Positions 14,644 through 21,404 of a DNA stretch of 32,758 nt are shown here, piece after piece (the stretch's first letter is position 1; each line of letters opens with the position of its first letter). Position numbers and translations under genes: made by a program. The notes beneath the pieces are model-generated. The model saw only the letters and a list, made by a program, of their open reading frames with translations. It ran no database searches and had not been told where the DNA came from. This DNA comes from Planctomycetota bacterium (GTDB lineage Bacteria > Planctomycetota > Phycisphaerae > Tepidisphaerales > Tepidisphaeraceae). The stretch covers positions 1 through 32,758 of the forward strand of contig JAPLNB010000139.1 in assembly GCA_026693085.1 (NCBI GenBank). The letters are read 5' to 3'.

Positions 14644-16071
14644 TCAAAACATATACACCGTCTTATGCGTTTTCATCCCCGCCCTCAAAAACCCCATCAT
14701 CTCCCCATACCTCATCTTCCCCGGCACAAACACGCACACGCTCATCGAAAACCGATCGCTCTTCTCCGTCAAAACCTTCGCCACCTCTTCCCCGCTCTTC
14801 ACCTTAAACGTCAAATCCCCCATCCCCCGATTATCATCAATCTCATCCGCCGGCAATATCAGTGTTCCGTCCTTTCCACCCTCCAAATGCAGTTCCCAAG
14901 GCCGCCCCAACCTGTTTTTCCTTTCCCGCCAATCCTCCCTCGGAAAAAACGCCCGACAAAACAACTCCCCGTCCGCCGGCCCTTCAATCCGAATCCCCTC
15001 CTCCCCCTCGACCGCCATCAGCAACTTATACAACTCCCTCACCTGCTCGACCGTCATCCGCTCATCCACCGACACCGCCACAAACGGGTCCCGTCCCCCC
15101 TCGATCAGCGTATTACACGCCGCCAACACATGCACCAAGGTAGGCCCCTGATTCACCTTCCTTCCCGCCGCATCCTTCAACACAAACTCGACTCCCCTCG
15201 CCCCGATCTCCGCCCTCAAGCTCAAATCCACCACCCTCACCCTCGCATCCTTATACTCCGGCTCCAACACAATCTGCACCCCCTGCCCCGCCGCAAACCG
15301 ATACGCCGGATTCAGCTTCTGCGACCCATACACCTCGCCCTGGATCGCCTGCCTCGGCACATCCATGACCGCCGGCCGACAATTGAAATTTGCCGCGATC
15401 GCCCGCGGGTCCACCACATCGGCTGCGTACCGCTGCTTTCCCCCCTCCTCCTCCGGCTTGATCCAGAACGACCCCGTAAACACCAACCCGGTCTTCGCAA
15501 GCGCCTTGCCCGTCCTGGCATCAATGACCAACTCCTCCGCCCTCACCCGCTGCAACCCCGCCTTCCCCGCCTGCTCCCACTCCACCGTCATCAACACGCG
15601 CTCCCCTTTCGGCCAAAACTGATTGGCCGCAAAATTCACCGCCCGCCCCCCCTTCATCCCAATAAACTCCAACGCCCGATGCACATCGCTCGGCTTTACA
15701 AACCCCACCACCATCGCCTCATATTCCTTCCCGCTATCCGGCGGAATCACAAAGAACTCCACCGGATCTCCATGCCCAACCCCGGTCGCCTTTCCCCAGA
15801 TCCTCACCTGCTTGCTCTTCCGATCCGCCACCAACCCAGGCAGCACGCACACATCCGCATTCCCCTTATGCTTCGCCAGATTCGCGTCATACGCCTTCTT
15901 GGCCTCTTCCGCCGCCTTGTCGTCTGCCGCCGTCTGCCCCCTCGCCGGCGGCAACTCACCAAACTGCCCCCACGCCACCCCGCCCAGCATGACCAACACC
16001 ACAACCACCCCCACGCCCCAAGGCAAGGGCGCTCGTACCCCTCGCCAGCCACGGAATTCCTGACCCATCAT
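14644..16071 (-). CDS. Exported YdjY-domain-like protein of unknown function
   Basis: A 475-aa protein with one N-terminal hydrophobic segment (about residues 17-35, PWGVGVVVVLVMLGGVAWG), acting as signal peptide or anchor, so most of it is outside the cytoplasm. Residues about 70-150 (VCVLPGLVADRKSKQVRIWGKA...EFFVIPPDSGKEYEAMVVGFVKPSDVHRALEFIGMKGG) resemble the YdjY domain found in planctomycetes, whose role is unknown. The rest (DPRAIAANFNCRPAVMDVP, GARGVEFVLKDAAGRKVNQGP, DDNRGMGDLTFKVKSGEEV) I do not recognise. ATG at 16071 (or 16068) has AGAGGCGG just upstream; a TATAAT on the minus strand lies at 16140-16135. It stands alone, convergent with tldE. It uses many G-ending codons. Confidence 0.6.
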   Translation of the reverse strand: MMGQEFRGWRGVRAPLPWGVGVVVVLVMLGGVAWGQFGELPPARGQTAADDKAAEEAKKAYDANLAKHKGNADVCVLPGLVADRKSKQVRIWGKATGVGHGDPVEFFVIPPDSGKEYEAMVVGFVKPSDVHRALEFIGMKGGRAVNFAANQFWPKGERVLMTVEWEQAGKAGLQRVRAEELVIDARTGKALAKTGLVFTGSFWIKPEEEGGKQRYAADVVDPRAIAANFNCRPAVMDVPRQAIQGEVYGSQKLNPAYRFAAGQGVQIVLEPEYKDARVRVVDLSLRAEIGARGVEFVLKDAAGRKVNQGPTLVHVLAACNTLIEGGRDPFVAVSVDERMTVEQVRELYKLLMAVEGEEGIRIEGPADGELFCRAFFPREDWRERKNRLGRPWELHLEGGKDGTLILPADEIDDNRGMGDLTFKVKSGEEVAKVLTEKSDRFSMSVCVFVPGKMRYGEMMGFLRAGMKTHKTVYMF

Positions 16072-16134
16072 TGCACCGCCTCTATGTCCCTCTGCTTGCC
16101 AACAAACACAGCCATGCTCCAACCTCCTCCCCGT

Positions 16135-16140
16135 ATTATA
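16135..16140 (-). promoter_or_regulatory. -10 box of the YdjY-like gene
   Basis: Minus-strand TATAAT 64 bases before the ATG at 16071. No convincing -35 hexamer at 16-18 bases. Confidence 0.35.
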
Positions 16141-16306
16141 TTAAGCGCAACCCCCGTTTGTTGCCTGCGCATGCCCCCAGTGCCCAACCCCTTCACCCCC
16201 CTTCTCCAGAAACCCATCTTCTGTCGCCCCCAGCCCCCTGGCGTAACGATAAATCCTACGGATTGCCATCCGTGGGTTCCTCGCCACATCTTCTGCTGGA
16301 TTTTAC

Positions 16307-16334
16307 TTGACCATACCCCCATTTGCGGTATATC
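16307..16334 (+). promoter_or_regulatory. Putative ispE promoter
   Basis: TTGACC (16307-16312) and TATATC (16329-16334) with a 16-base spacer, 5 and 4 of 6 to consensus, about 130 bases before the ispE ATG. A small hairpin (AGATCTCA/TGAGGTCT, 16345-16368, then TTTT) would be at the very start of this transcript. Confidence 0.4.
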
Positions 16335-16466
16335 TTCTCAGAGCAGATCTCACTCATTTCTGAGGTCTTTTGTGATTAGACGCACGTCGGTTCCTGATCT
16401 GGAGTATTGACATCGCCAGGGCATCGCATAAGGCGAAAGCTGCCGCAATCCGGTAAACTTGCGCCC

Positions 16467-17387
16467 ATGCGTCTGCTAGCCCCGGCCAAGATTAACCTGT
16501 ACCTGCGCGTGGGCCACCCACGCGACGATGGTTTCCATCCGCTCGTATCCTGGATGGCAACCGTTGCGCTCTTTGACATTCTAACGATCAATCGCGTTTG
16601 TGGGCGGGGCGTCACGCTCTCCTGCGATATGCCCGATCTGCCTTGCGATGCCGGCAACCTGGTCATCCGTGCTGCCGCCGCTCTGGCCGACTCGTTGGCA
16701 AAGTTCGAGGCGTCCGCCGCTACTCCCGATTCTGGGCTGTCTATCCACCTCCAAAAGCGCATCCCGCTTGGCGCCGGACTCGGAGGCGGCAGCTCCGATG
16801 CTGCACGAACCCTCCAGGCCCTCAATCAGCTCTTTTCGCTCCACTGCTCCGCTCAGCAACTCGCCGCCCTCTCAGCCTCCCTTGGCAGCGACCTGCCCTT
16901 CTTTTTCTTTTCGCCCAGCGCGATTTGTCGAGGGCGAGGCGAGCTGGTAGAACCAATCTCTCCGCCCCAGTCTCGCTTCGCCCTGCTCCTGCTGCCGCAC
17001 ACGCATCTGCCGACCCCGGCCGTCTATCGCCGCTTCGACGAGATGCGCCTCGGCTCCGATCTGGCGCCCCACCACGAGCCTCCCTGGCACCTTTGGACTC
17101 ACCTCTCCGCACCCGCCCTGCTCGACGCGCTGGTCAACGATCTCGAACCAGCCGCCTTCGCGATCTCGCCCCCGCTGGCCGCACTTCACGCTGGCGCTCA
17201 GCAATGGCTCCAACGCCCCGTCCGCATGAGCGGCAGTGGAAGCAGCCTGTTTAGCCTTTTCGACGGCGAAACCGAAGCCGCCGAAGCCGCGTCCGTCGTA
17301 ACGCAAAGACTGTCCGTAAAATCGGTTGCAGTCGAGGTCGCCCCAACCCTCACAGACGACCTCAACCTTTGCAGCAGGGACCTATAA
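16467..17387 (+). CDS. ispE: 4-diphosphocytidyl-2-C-methyl-D-erythritol kinase
   Basis: A 306-aa GHMP-family kinase of the MEP isoprenoid pathway; it phosphorylates CDP-methylerythritol with ATP in the cytoplasm. The start MRLLAPAKINLYLRVGHPRDDGFHPL is the standard IspE N-terminus (AKINL, RxDGYH-type). The ATP loop is PLGAGLGGGSSDAARTLQALNQL, then LGSDLPFFF, and MSGSGSSLFSLF near the end; all three GHMP motifs are intact. I chose the ATG at 16467, which gives the family's usual start; no clear ribosome site precedes it. spoVG follows after 184 bases, the same neighbours as in Bacillus (ispE region and spoVG). Coding strand is C-rich, unlike the G-rich genes to the left. Confidence 0.95.
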   Translation: MRLLAPAKINLYLRVGHPRDDGFHPLVSWMATVALFDILTINRVCGRGVTLSCDMPDLPCDAGNLVIRAAAALADSLAKFEASAATPDSGLSIHLQKRIPLGAGLGGGSSDAARTLQALNQLFSLHCSAQQLAALSASLGSDLPFFFFSPSAICRGRGELVEPISPPQSRFALLLLPHTHLPTPAVYRRFDEMRLGSDLAPHHEPPWHLWTHLSAPALLDALVNDLEPAAFAISPPLAALHAGAQQWLQRPVRMSGSGSSLFSLFDGETEAAEAASVVTQRLSVKSVAVEVAPTLTDDLNLCSRDL

Positions 17388-17388
17388 T
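17383..17388 (+). promoter_or_regulatory. -10 box at the end of ispE, possible spoVG promoter
   Basis: TATAAT covering the ispE stop codon, 183 bases before the spoVG ATG. No good -35 is present. A transcript from here would carry the two hairpins at 17420-17461. Confidence 0.3.
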
Positions 17389-17419
17389 ATTGCCGTAGGT
17401 CTGCCGTTATACTGGTGCC

Positions 17420-17461
17420 GGCAAGCTCGTGAGGACTTGCCCAAGGCCCGGGCAGTGGCCT
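17420..17461 (+). other. Two adjacent hairpins in the spoVG leader
   Basis: GGCAAG (17420-17425) pairs with CTTGCC (17436-17441), and AGGCC (17444-17448) pairs with GGCCT (17457-17461). No T run follows, so they look like leader structure rather than a terminator. Confidence 0.4.
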
Positions 17462-17571
17462 GCTGATGGTTTGTATTTTCTGTCGATCCGCTCGTCTAAC
17501 ACTCATATCTGCGAGCGCCTTGGCAGCAGTGTTTAGCATCTCTGGTGTCTCTCAACTTGAAGGGGCTCGCC

Positions 17572-18084
17572 ATGCAGCTCACGGAAGTGCGCGTCAAGCT
17601 TTGTGATGGACAAGCCGGCCGCCTTAAGGCCTTTTGTTCTCTCACCTTCGATCATGCCTTCGTCATCCGCGACGTCAAACTCATCGAAGGCAACGAAGGC
17701 CTTTTCCTCGCCATGCCCGCCCGCAAACTCTGCGACCACTGTGCGCGTTGCGGCGAGAAGAACCACCTCCGCGCCCGCTATTGTTCCAATTGCGGACTCC
17801 GTTTGGACGAATCCCGCTTCCTCCGCTTCCAGAACGGCAACGGCCAGTCCCGCCTCAAACTCCACGCCGACATCGCACACCCGATCAACGCCGGCTGCCG
17901 ACACGAAATCGAATCGAACGTCGTCTTCGCCTACCACCAGGAAGTCGAAAGAAGCAAGCAGCCAGGCTATATCACCCCCAATCTTGACGGCGAAGACATG
18001 GACTTCTATGATTTAACCAGTTCGCATCTTGGTGAGGCGACAAGTAACAAAATGGGCCTTCGCCCAACAGGAACCGCGCATTAG
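17572..18084 (+). CDS. spoVG: SpoVG-family protein with an inserted zinc ribbon
   Basis: A 170-aa SpoVG-like regulator; Firmicute SpoVG is about 95 aa and binds nucleic acid. MQLTEVRVKL and LKAFCSLTFDHAFVIRDVKLIEGNEGLFLAMPARKL are the SpoVG core. After it comes CDHCARCG...RYCSNCG (four paired cysteines, residues about 54-74), a zinc-ribbon not present in Bacillus SpoVG but which I recall from planctomycete versions. The core then resumes with LHADIAHPINAGCRHEIE. The tail beyond residue 130 is unconserved. I chose the ATG at 17572, with AAGGGG 6 bases upstream, over the GTG at 17545. Lies 184 bases after ispE; probably a growth-phase or cell-envelope regulator, target unknown. Confidence 0.88.
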   Translation: MQLTEVRVKLCDGQAGRLKAFCSLTFDHAFVIRDVKLIEGNEGLFLAMPARKLCDHCARCGEKNHLRARYCSNCGLRLDESRFLRFQNGNGQSRLKLHADIAHPINAGCRHEIESNVVFAYHQEVERSKQPGYITPNLDGEDMDFYDLTSSHLGEATSNKMGLRPTGTAH

Positions 18085-18116
18085 GAAACAATGAACGCAG
18101 AACGATGAACGATGAG
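18084..18116 (+). repeat. GGAAACGATGAA-type element, copy B
   Basis: Starts at the last base of the spoVG stop codon: GGAAACAATGAACG, then AACGATGAACGATGAG with two tandem AACGATG units. Confidence 0.6.
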
Positions 18117-18148
18117 CCGGCCGTATTCTGACTCATCCTTCATTGTTC
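18100..18148 (+). terminator. Long imperfect hairpin after spoVG
   Basis: The 17-base arm at 18100-18116 pairs with 18132-18148 with one G-T pair and one mismatch, loop 15 bases. The left arm is part of repeat copy B. No T run, so termination is possible but not shown. Confidence 0.45.
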
Positions 18149-18342
18149 CTCGTTCCGTGTTTGAGATATATGGCTCTATCTTCTCGACTTACGGTGGTCG
18201 TATGATAGGCCGGCACCGCGATCGGTAACCCGTCGCAACATCGGCTCTTCCGCCGATCCCCATGCGGCTCTTACCCCCCGCGACCGGCCCACCCCACCGC
18301 CCCGGCCGCGGACTACCGTTCGCTTCTTGTTCCAGGTTTAAA

Positions 18343-18371
18343 TTGAACATACCAAGGGATGCCGATATATT
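18343..18371 (+). promoter_or_regulatory. ilvB promoter
   Basis: TTGAAC (18343-18348) and TATATT (18366-18371) with an ideal 17-base spacer; 4 and 5 of 6 to consensus. It predicts a start near 18378 and a short leader of about 26 bases before the ATG at 18404. Confidence 0.55.
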
Positions 18372-18403
18372 CGCATGCCCCTATTTGCTAAGAGGTAACA
18401 GCC

Positions 18404-20149
18404 ATGACCGTGCTCCAGTCCGCAACTTCGGCCCCCGCCCGCGACGGCAAACCCCGCTACAAGGGCAAGCCGGGCGGCCAAATCTTCCACGAAATGCTCA
18501 TCCAACAACACAAAGTCGAAGTCATTTTCGGCTACCCAGGCGGCGCCATCCTCCCCGTCTTCGACCACCTCTATAAGTCCCCCGCGAAATTCATCCTCAA
18601 CCGCCACGAGCAAGGCTCCGGCCATTGCGCCGACGGGTACGCCCGCGCCACCGGAAAACCCGGTGTCTGCGTCGTCACCTCCGGCCCAGGCGCTACCAAT
18701 ACCATCACCCCCCTCGCCACTGCCCTGATGGACTCGATCCCCATGGTCGTCTTCTCCGGCCAGGTCGCGACCTCCGTCATCGGAAACGACGCCTTCCAGG
18801 AAGCCGACATCACCGGCATCTCCCGCCCCTGCACCAAGTGGAACTACCTCGTCAAAGACGTCCGCGAACTCCCCCGCCTCATCAACGAAGCCTTCATGGT
18901 GGCCACCTCCGGCCGACCCGGCCCCGTCCTCATCGACCTCCCCAAAGACGTCTCCACCGCCATCTGCCCCGACGAAGTTGACGACACCCCCCGCCCTCAC
19001 ATCCTCAAACGCAAGTCCGCCTATTCCACCGCCGGACACTCCCGCCAAGTCCAGGAGGCCGCCGAACTCATCAACCGCTCCTCCCGACCCCTCTTCTACG
19101 TCGGCGGCGGCGTCATCATCGCCGGCGCCCACGAAGCCCTCCGCAAAATCGCCGAAAAAGGCAACATCCCCTGCACCACCACCCTTCTCGGCCTCGGCGC
19201 TTTCGACGAAAAAAGCCCCCTCGCCCTCTACATGCTCGGCATGCACGGCTCCGCCTTCGCCAACTACGCCGTCCAGGAATGCGATTGCCTCATCGCCGTC
19301 GGCGCCCGCTTCGACGACCGCGTCACCGGAAACCTCGCCGCCTTCGCCCCAAGAGCCAAGATCATCCACGTCGATATCGACCCCTCCTCCATCTCCAAGA
19401 ACGTCGATGTCGATATCCCCGTCGTCGGCGATGCCCGACTCTCCCTCGAAGCCATGCTCCCCTTCATCGAGCACCGCGACCACCACGATTGGCTCGCCCA
19501 GATCAACGCCTGGAAAAAACGCTACCCGTTCCGCTACCTCGACGACTCCCCCAATGCCAAACCTCAGTACGTCATCGACGAGATCTACCGCCAGACCGGC
19601 GGCGACGCCATCATCGCAACCGGCGTCGGCCAACACCAGATGTGGGCCGCCCAGTTCTTCCGCTGGCGATACCCCCGCCAAATGATCACCTCCGGCGGCC
19701 TCGGTACCATGGGCTTCGGCCTACCCGCCGCCATGGGCGCCGCACTCGGCTGCCCCGGCAAGCTCGTCATCGACATCGACGGCGACGCCTCCTTCTGCAT
19801 GACCATGTTCGAAATGCCCACCATCGCCGAATACAACATCCCCGTCAAAATCGCCATCCTCAACAATAACTTCATGGGCATGGTCAAGCAGTGGCAAGAC
19901 CTCTTCTACGGCAAACGCTACTCCCACACCGCCATGAAAAACCCCAATTTCGCCCTGCTCGCCGAAGCCCACGGCATCCGCGGAATCACCTGCAACCGTA
20001 AGGAAGACGTCCCCACCACCATCGCCGAAATGCTCAAACATGATGGCCCCATCCTCGTCGATTTCTTCGTCGAACCCAACGAACACGTCTACCCCATGGT
20101 CCCCTCCGGAAAAGGCCTCCATGAAATGGAAATGGGCACCCTCGCGTGA
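18404..20149 (+). CDS. ilvB: Acetolactate synthase, large (catalytic) subunit
   Basis: A 581-aa thiamine-diphosphate enzyme catalysing the first common step of valine, leucine and isoleucine synthesis. FGYPGGAILPVFDHL and NRHEQGSGHCADGYARATGKPGVCVVTSGPGATN carry the catalytic Glu (HEQG). GARFDDRVTGN marks the FAD region. GDGDASFCMTMFEMPTIAEYN...NNNFMGMV near residues 460-490 is the thiamine-diphosphate/Mg site. The C-terminus VEPNEHVYPMVPSGKGLHEMEMG is typical of biosynthetic IlvB, not of catabolic forms. ATG at 18404 has AGAGGT 7 bases upstream. No ilvN regulatory subunit or ilvC follows; the gene ends at a terminator and meets a minus-strand gene. Codons end mostly in C, which may reflect strong expression or the local strand bias. 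Confidence 0.95.
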   Translation: MTVLQSATSAPARDGKPRYKGKPGGQIFHEMLIQQHKVEVIFGYPGGAILPVFDHLYKSPAKFILNRHEQGSGHCADGYARATGKPGVCVVTSGPGATNTITPLATALMDSIPMVVFSGQVATSVIGNDAFQEADITGISRPCTKWNYLVKDVRELPRLINEAFMVATSGRPGPVLIDLPKDVSTAICPDEVDDTPRPHILKRKSAYSTAGHSRQVQEAAELINRSSRPLFYVGGGVIIAGAHEALRKIAEKGNIPCTTTLLGLGAFDEKSPLALYMLGMHGSAFANYAVQECDCLIAVGARFDDRVTGNLAAFAPRAKIIHVDIDPSSISKNVDVDIPVVGDARLSLEAMLPFIEHRDHHDWLAQINAWKKRYPFRYLDDSPNAKPQYVIDEIYRQTGGDAIIATGVGQHQMWAAQFFRWRYPRQMITSGGLGTMGFGLPAAMGAALGCPGKLVIDIDGDASFCMTMFEMPTIAEYNIPVKIAILNNNFMGMVKQWQDLFYGKRYSHTAMKNPNFALLAEAHGIRGITCNRKEDVPTTIAEMLKHDGPILVDFFVEPNEHVYPMVPSGKGLHEMEMGTLA

Positions 20150-20174
20150 TCCATACCTCACCTCGCACTCTCCC

Positions 20175-20198
20175 AGGGACGGCTTCCCCGCCGTCCCT
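20175..20198 (+). terminator. ilvB terminator
   Basis: AGGGACGGC-TTCCCC-GCCGTCCCT, a perfect 9-bp stem with a 6-base loop, followed by TTCTCATT; 25 bases after the ilvB stop. It may also stop minus-strand reading from 20222, although no T run lies on that side. Confidence 0.75.
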
Positions 20199-20221
20199 TT
20201 CTCATTCGCCACCCCCTCGGC

Positions 20222-20638
20222 TCATCCCCTGCTCCAATTCCACATGATGTTCTCAAAGTTTTGACGGTACACGACTTCCTTTCTCCGCCAGAACGGAAAC
20301 AACCACCGCCTAATTGTGCCGACCTTCGCCCACCCGTCATTGGTGCGGCCTTCCAGCGTCCAGCAATAGCAGGTTTTTCCTCGCCGGGAGATCACGAGCT
20401 TTGCTTCGGCGCTCAGCCCATAGGCAAAGCACATCAATGCACCGGTCTCGTCTTCGAAATGCTCGTGCCAGCCCTCATCATACCCCACAACGTACTTTCC
20501 CCGTTCCTCCCTCAACCAGACGCAGAACCCTCTCGCCGATGGCGCCTCTACCGTGATGGTATTGGCCTCAACTCGATACTTGAGGTTCGGGTACTTCTGT
20601 AGTCGTTCGACGATCTTCTCGATTGTAGTCATCGGCAT
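20222..20638 (-). CDS. Conserved hypothetical protein (TTIEKIVERLQ family)
   Basis: A 138-aa soluble protein with no signal peptide. It opens MPMTTIEKIVERLQKYPNLKYRVEANTITVEAP, has a middle GFCVWLREERGKYVVGYDEGWHEHFEDETGALMCFAYGLSAEAKLVISRRG, and ends RRWLFPFWRRKEVVYRQNFENI. I recall a family of the same pattern (EGWHEHF, FPFWRR) in scattered soil bacteria, function unknown. Start choice is uncertain: ATG at 20638 has GGAGG 13 bases upstream, ATG at 20632 is also possible, and the ATG at 20671 would add 11 residues encoded by repeat copy C. It follows ribH by 36 bases and is probably in its transcript. Confidence 0.65.
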   Translation of the reverse strand: MPMTTIEKIVERLQKYPNLKYRVEANTITVEAPSARGFCVWLREERGKYVVGYDEGWHEHFEDETGALMCFAYGLSAEAKLVISRRGKTCYCWTLEGRTNDGWAKVGTIRRWLFPFWRRKEVVYRQNFENIMWNWSRG

Positions 20639-20660
20639 AGTCTCAGCATCCTCCCCCCCT

Positions 20661-20692
20661 TCCTCATTCATAATTCATCGTTCATCGTTTCC
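20661..20692 (-). repeat. GGAAACGATGAA-type element, copy C
   Basis: Read on the minus strand it begins GGAAACGATGAACGATGAAT and continues TATGAATGAGGA. The first 18 bases are the last codons of ribH including its stop, so the element has become the coding end of that gene. Confidence 0.6.
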
Positions 20693-21166
20693 GAGAATTC
20701 TCCGCATCACCCCCATCATCTCCACCGCCGCCTCCGCCGCCTGTTCCCCCACATGCCCATGCTTCCCCCCGCACCGATCCCACGCCTGCTCCTCATTATT
20801 CGTCGTCAACACCCCGAATATCACCGGCAGCATCTCCTCCCGCGAAACCTCCGCCACCCCTCTGGCACACTCCCCGGCCACCAAATCAAAATGTGGCGTC
20901 TCCCCCCGAATCACCGCCCCCAGACAGATCACCGCCCCAAACTTCTTTGTCCTTGCCATCGCCTTCGCCACCAGCGGAATCTCAAACGCCCCCGGCACCC
21001 GCTCCACCTCCACCCGCTTGCCCCCCACCCCCAGCTTCCGCAACTTCTTCAAACACCCCTCCAGCAGCGCATCCACCACTTTCGCATTAAACCGCGCCGC
21101 CACAATCCCCACCCGCACATCCTTGGCAACTCTCCCCGCCACGAATCTCGGCACTTGTCTGCTCAT
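20675..21166 (-). CDS. ribH: 6,7-dimethyl-8-ribityllumazine synthase
   Basis: A 163-aa lumazine synthase, the penultimate enzyme of riboflavin synthesis; it joins the pyrimidine intermediate with dihydroxybutanone phosphate and assembles into pentamers or icosahedral shells. RVGIVAARFNAKVVDALLEGCLKKL, VERVPGAFEIPLVAKAMA, VICLGAVIRGETPHFDLV (catalytic-site segment with the conserved His) and PVIFGVLTTNNEEQAWDRCGGKHGHVGEQAAEAAVEM are all intact. Length is normal. No other rib gene is adjacent, unlike the usual cluster. Its last five residues (GNDER) come from repeat copy C. Upstream on the same strand lies a hairpin with a T-rich run (21285-21253); I found no FMN-riboswitch sequence. Confidence 0.94.
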   Translation of the reverse strand: MSRQVPRFVAGRVAKDVRVGIVAARFNAKVVDALLEGCLKKLRKLGVGGKRVEVERVPGAFEIPLVAKAMARTKKFGAVICLGAVIRGETPHFDLVAGECARGVAEVSREEMLPVIFGVLTTNNEEQAWDRCGGKHGHVGEQAAEAAVEMMGVMRRILGNDER

Positions 21167-21242
21167 CCCACAAACTTACCCGCAACGCCGCCCCATCTCC
21201 AGTCACCGCCGCCTCCGCCCCCGAAAAACCTCGGGAAAACCC

Positions 21243-21285
21243 AAATAAAAGAGGTGGCGTGGACCTCTCGGCTTTCCACGCCACC
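21243..21285 (-). terminator. Rho-independent terminator-like hairpin upstream of ribH
   Basis: On the minus strand GGTGGCGTGGA (21285-21275) pairs perfectly over 11 bp with TCCACGCCACC (21263-21253), then TCTTTTATTTGG follows. It lies about 87 bases before the ribH ATG and about 27 bases after the predicted start of the transcript from 21319-21324. Confidence 0.65.
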
Positions 21286-21318
21286 CAGGGAAGGAGGATT
21301 GTGTGTAGTACCTATGTC

Positions 21319-21324
21319 ATTATA
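21319..21324 (-). promoter_or_regulatory. Minus-strand -10 box (TATAAT)
   Basis: TATAAT within CGTATAATGACAT on the minus strand. -35 is weak (TAGAAC at 18 bases). A start near 21312 would give either a ribH leader of about 146 bases or a terminated RNA of about 70 bases. Confidence 0.4.
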
Positions 21325-21404
21325 CGAAGCGCAGTCTTTAGAGTTCTACCGCCACGCAAAATCTGTTGCCTTCCGGCAAGAAAGCAACTGATCCTCTGAG
21401 TGCC

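Larger units (their letters stand above)
16072..16466. other. Divergent intergenic region before ispE
   Basis: No gene seen. It holds a minus-strand TATAAT (16135-16140) for the YdjY-like gene and a plus-strand promoter pattern with hairpin (16307-16371) for ispE. A hairpin at 16255-16275 (CCTACGGAT/ATCCGTGGG, one G-T pair) has no clear role. TTGACA at 16407-16412 lacks a -10 partner. Confidence 0.5.
18085..18403. other. Intergenic region before ilvB
   Basis: No gene seen. It holds repeat copy B with its hairpin (18100-18148) and, at its right end, the ilvB promoter. The middle (18150-18330) is GC-rich with nothing I recognise; no attenuation peptide rich in Leu, Val or Ile was found. Confidence 0.5.

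Noticed and set aside
16407..16432. Perfect -35 (TTGACA) before ispE with CATAAG as -10.
   Set aside because: The spacer is only 14 bases and the -10 match is poor; the TTGACC/TATATC pair further upstream fits better.
18338..19681. 447-codon minus-strand open frame inside ilvB.
   Set aside because: Gly/Asp/Val-rich antisense shadow of a well-conserved acetolactate synthase.
21314..21391. 25-codon frame after an AAGGAGG sequence.
   Set aside because: The spacing of about 16 bases is too long, and the AAGGAGG is better explained as the complement of the minus-strand RNA.
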